From positions 1 through 6,823 of the forward strand of contig PMOH01000229.1 in assembly GCA_003161515.1 (NCBI GenBank): a DNA stretch of 6,823 nt, in the 5' to 3' direction. Source of the DNA: Deltaproteobacteria bacterium (GTDB lineage: Bacteria; Desulfobacterota; Binatia; Binatales; Binataceae). Within the stretch, counting starts at the first letter, position 1; every line of letters begins with the position of its first letter. The position numbers and the translations under genes were made by a program. Positions 5,044-6,823 of the stretch are shown here, in pieces. The notes beneath the pieces were generated by a model. It made no database searches. It was not told where the DNA came from and was given only the letters and a program-made list of their open reading frames with translations.

Positions 5044-5751
5044 TCACCAGGTCTCGCGAAAGGGCCTTATCTCGACATTGAACGACCACGCGCATCGATC
5101 CTGATGGGCGACGTGCCAGACTTCCTCAGCTATAGCAGCCGGAGTGATAAAGAAGTGATCGGGCGCGTTGGCAAAGCGCTTGCGCGTCCATTCCAGGTCG
5201 ATAACTGCGTCGATTAATACATAGGCGACGTGCACACCTTTGGGTCCCAGCTCGCGTGCCATCGACTCCGCAAGAATCCGTTGCGCGGCCTTGGTCGGCG
5301 CAAATCCGGCAAAGCTGGCCTTGCCGCGAAGGGCTGACGTATTGCCGCTGGCGATGATAGCGCCTTCCCCAGCTGCGACCGTCGCAGGTGCGAGGCGGCG
5401 TGCGAGATACAGCAGCGCCATCGTATTCACCTGGAAGTTCTGATTGAGCACTTTAGGATCGATTTCCATGAAGTTCCCGAATGCGCCGCCGACCGCATTA
5501 TGGACCAATACCTTCGGTGCGCCGAGGTCGGCACGTATCGCATCAATGGTGGCGTCGAGTTGCGCTTCATCGGTGACATCGCACGGATACGCACGAGAGT
5601 TTGGGACCTCCCGCTCGAGCGACGCGAGACGGTCGCGATTTCGCGCGACCATCGCAACTGCATAGCCACCGCGCGCGAAACGCCGCGCGATCGCCGCGCC
5701 GGTTCCAGGACCTACTCCGGTCACGAGAGCAACTGGATTCTTTTTATCCAC
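5044..5751 (-). CDS. Short-chain dehydrogenase/reductase family protein with Phe in place of the catalytic Tyr
   Basis: This 235-residue Rossmann-fold protein is of the classical-SDR type. From the chosen GTG start, the cofactor motif T-G-V-G-P-G-T-G is at 11-18 (Gly12, Gly16 and Gly18 of TGxxxGxG). A-R-N-R-D-R-L after the second strand favours NADP(H), C-D-V-T-D follows, and N-A-V-G-G stands where NAG is usual. At the active site, F150-A-P-T-K154 replaces YxxxK and Asn137 stands where the catalytic Ser is expected. I recall a CDD subgroup (SDR_c10) described as having Phe for Tyr with Lys kept, so this may be a family property. GTG 5751 is chosen because AAGGA lies 8 nt upstream and the reading matches SDR N-termini. 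ATG 5805 would overlap the CoA-transferase gene by 62 nt. GTG overlaps that gene by 8 bp, suggesting coupled translation and a shared acyl-CoA pathway. The substrate is unknown. Confidence 0.88.
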   Translation of the reverse strand: MDKKNPVALVTGVGPGTGAAIARRFARGGYAVAMVARNRDRLASLEREVPNSRAYPCDVTDEAQLDATIDAIRADLGAPKVLVHNAVGGAFGNFMEIDPKVLNQNFQVNTMALLYLARRLAPATVAAGEGAIIASGNTSALRGKASFAGFAPTKAAQRILAESMARELGPKGVHVAYVLIDAVIDLEWTRKRFANAPDHFFITPAAIAEEVWHVAHQDRCAWSFNVEIRPFRETW

Positions 5752-6823
5752 CAGCGGATTCCTTCTTCGATTGATTGATGATCCGACTGCGCTCGAGGCG
5801 CGCAATATCTGTCTCGTGGTATCCTAGCTCCGCAAGGATCGCACCGCTGTCCGCGCCCAGCATCGGCGCGAGCGTGCGGACCGCGGCAGGCGTGCGATCG
5901 AATTGCGCCGCTGGCCGCGGCATCCGCACCTTCCCTAATTCCTCGCTCTCGAACTGTTCCAGGATATGATTTTCGCGCACCTGCACGTCTTGCAGCAGTT
6001 CGAAGCGGCTCACGACCGGTGCGGAGGGGACATCGTTAGCAAGCAGGCGCGGCAGAATTTCATCCGCACGCCACTTCTCCAGCTCGGTCGAGGTTATCGT
6101 GCGGCGCTCGACCGCGTTTACCGATCGATCGCGCGCGTTCTTGAAGCGGGGATCGTCGATAAGTTCCTGGCGGTTGAGCGCCCGGCACATGCCGGCCCAT
6201 TCATCGTCGGACAACGCAGCCGCGGTTATATAGCGGTCCTGTGTCGCGAACACCAAATCAGGACCCACCTCGCCGTCAGATGGATCAGTCTCAACACCTA
6301 CAAAGGTCAAGCTAGGCATAGCCTCAGGCCATAGATAGGAAATCATCGAGTCCAACATCGAGAGCCGCACATGCTGACCTTCGCCAGTTCGTTCGCGCGC
6401 AAACAGCGCAGCGGTTATCGCTTGCGCCGCGGTCAAAGCAGTCGTGTAGTCCGCAATGATGGTCCGAACCATCCTCGGACGACCCGTATCCCTATCGCGC
6501 TGAATATCTGCAAGGCCCGACATAGCCTGTATTACCGGGTCATACGCGCGCTGCTTGGCATAGGGGCCGCTTTCGCCGTATCCGGTAATCGATACATAGA
6601 CAATATCGCGCCTGATAGCCCTAATCACGTCTTCGCCAAGACCTATGCGCTCGGCAATCCCAGGACGAAAATTGTGCACCAGAACTTGCGCAGTAGCTAT
6701 CAGCTTCTTTATGATCTCAAGGCCCTCCGCCGACTTGAGATCGACTGCCAACGAACGCTTGTTGCGGTTACAGCTTAGAAACGCCGCGTTCATGCCATTG
6801 CGGCCGCGGCTGAAATGACGCAT
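5744..6823 (-). CDS. Class III CoA-transferase, CaiB/BaiF family (N-terminus outside window)
   Basis: Class III CoA-transferases move CoA between carboxylic acids through an aspartyl-CoA thioester and activate carnitine, oxalate, bile acid or aromatic succinates, among others. The visible 359 residues open near the F-L-S-C-N-R-N-K-R-S-L-A-V-D-L-K motif. Next come V-L-V-H-N-F-R-P-G, S-I-T-G-Y-G-E-S-G-P and then Y-D-P-V-I-Q-A-M-S-G with the catalytic Asp at bases 6539-6541. The family's E-G-Q-H-V and D-D-P-R-F motifs follow. Members are usually about 390-400 residues, so roughly 40-50 N-terminal residues lie beyond the edge; the ATG at 6823-6821 is internal. The gene ends G-G-stop inside the SDR start (8-bp overlap). 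The exact acyl donor and acceptor cannot be read from sequence. An alpha-methylacyl-CoA racemase of the same fold is the main alternative. Confidence 0.95.
   Translation of the reverse strand: MRHFSRGRNGMNAAFLSCNRNKRSLAVDLKSAEGLEIIKKLIATAQVLVHNFRPGIAERIGLGEDVIRAIRRDIVYVSITGYGESGPYAKQRAYDPVIQAMSGLADIQRDRDTGRPRMVRTIIADYTTALTAAQAITAALFARERTGEGQHVRLSMLDSMISYLWPEAMPSLTFVGVETDPSDGEVGPDLVFATQDRYITAAALSDDEWAGMCRALNRQELIDDPRFKNARDRSVNAVERRTITSTELEKWRADEILPRLLANDVPSAPVVSRFELLQDVQVRENHILEQFESEELGKVRMPRPAAQFDRTPAAVRTLAPMLGADSGAILAELGYHETDIARLERSRIINQSKKESAGG
5760..5764 (-). promoter_or_regulatory. Shine-Dalgarno sequence that sets the SDR start
   Basis: AAGGA on the minus strand lies inside the last codons of the CoA-transferase gene, 8 nt before GTG 5751-5749. 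The start and the upstream stop overlap as GTGGATAA, a layout typical of translational coupling. Confidence 0.7.

Noticed and set aside
4861..5217. 118-codon plus-strand open frame between the GST and SDR genes
   Set aside because: Its first third is translated repeat sequence and the rest lies antisense to the SDR gene. It has no recognisable domain.
5752..5805. Longer SDR start at ATG 5805
   Set aside because: It adds 18 residues unlike SDR N-termini, overlaps the CoA-transferase gene by 62 nt, and the GTG start has the better ribosome-binding site.
6821..6823. ATG at the window edge as the CoA-transferase start
   Set aside because: The family needs about 40-50 more N-terminal residues, so this Met is internal and the gene is partial.

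Overview
The window is a GC-rich bacterial chromosome segment, around 60% G+C by eye and above 70% in parts of recN. It carries a conserved housekeeping end, a toxin-antitoxin cassette, a tRNA gene and a block of accessory metabolic genes. The mix of a Sulfotransfer_4-type sulfotransferase, a class III CoA-transferase, an atypical SDR, an EF1B-gamma-like GST and interspersed palindromic repeats resembles uncultured soil lineages (Binatota or other former Deltaproteobacteria). That placement is a low-confidence inference; no marker gene in the window settles it.

Plus strand, 1-2120: the 3' end of NAD kinase (nadK), cut by the window edge, is followed 15 nt later by a complete recN, a common bacterial pairing. 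From 2121 to 2199 lies a short intergenic region with a plausible sigma70-type promoter and an inverted repeat. It leads into a two-gene cassette: an Xre/MbcA/ParS-type antitoxin (2200-2538) and a RES-domain NAD+-degrading toxin (2559-3104). A tRNA-Ala(GGC) gene with encoded CCA follows at 3176-3252.

3253-5043: a palindromic repeat (3286-3308) precedes a small sulfotransferase gene (3367-4017). This gene converges with a minus-strand GST-fold gene (4021-4833), leaving only 3 nt between the stops. A second copy of the palindromic repeat (4903-4923), next to another dispersed-repeat-like motif (4863-4887), lies upstream of the GST gene. The sulfotransferase/GST pair is therefore bracketed by same-orientation repeat copies.

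Minus strand, 5044-6823: a class III (CaiB/BaiF) CoA-transferase gene, missing its N-terminus at the window edge, overlaps by 8 bp a short-chain dehydrogenase gene whose catalytic Tyr position holds Phe. The two look translationally coupled and probably serve one acyl-CoA pathway. The GST gene could be a more distant member of the same transcription direction, 210 nt downstream.

No CRISPR array, transposase, phage gene or clearly undescribed multi-gene system was found. The most interesting points are the RES/Xre module lying two genes from NAD kinase, the non-canonical SDR coupled to a CoA-transferase, and the repeat-bracketed sulfotransferase/GST pair. No gene-free stretch exceeds 300 bases.
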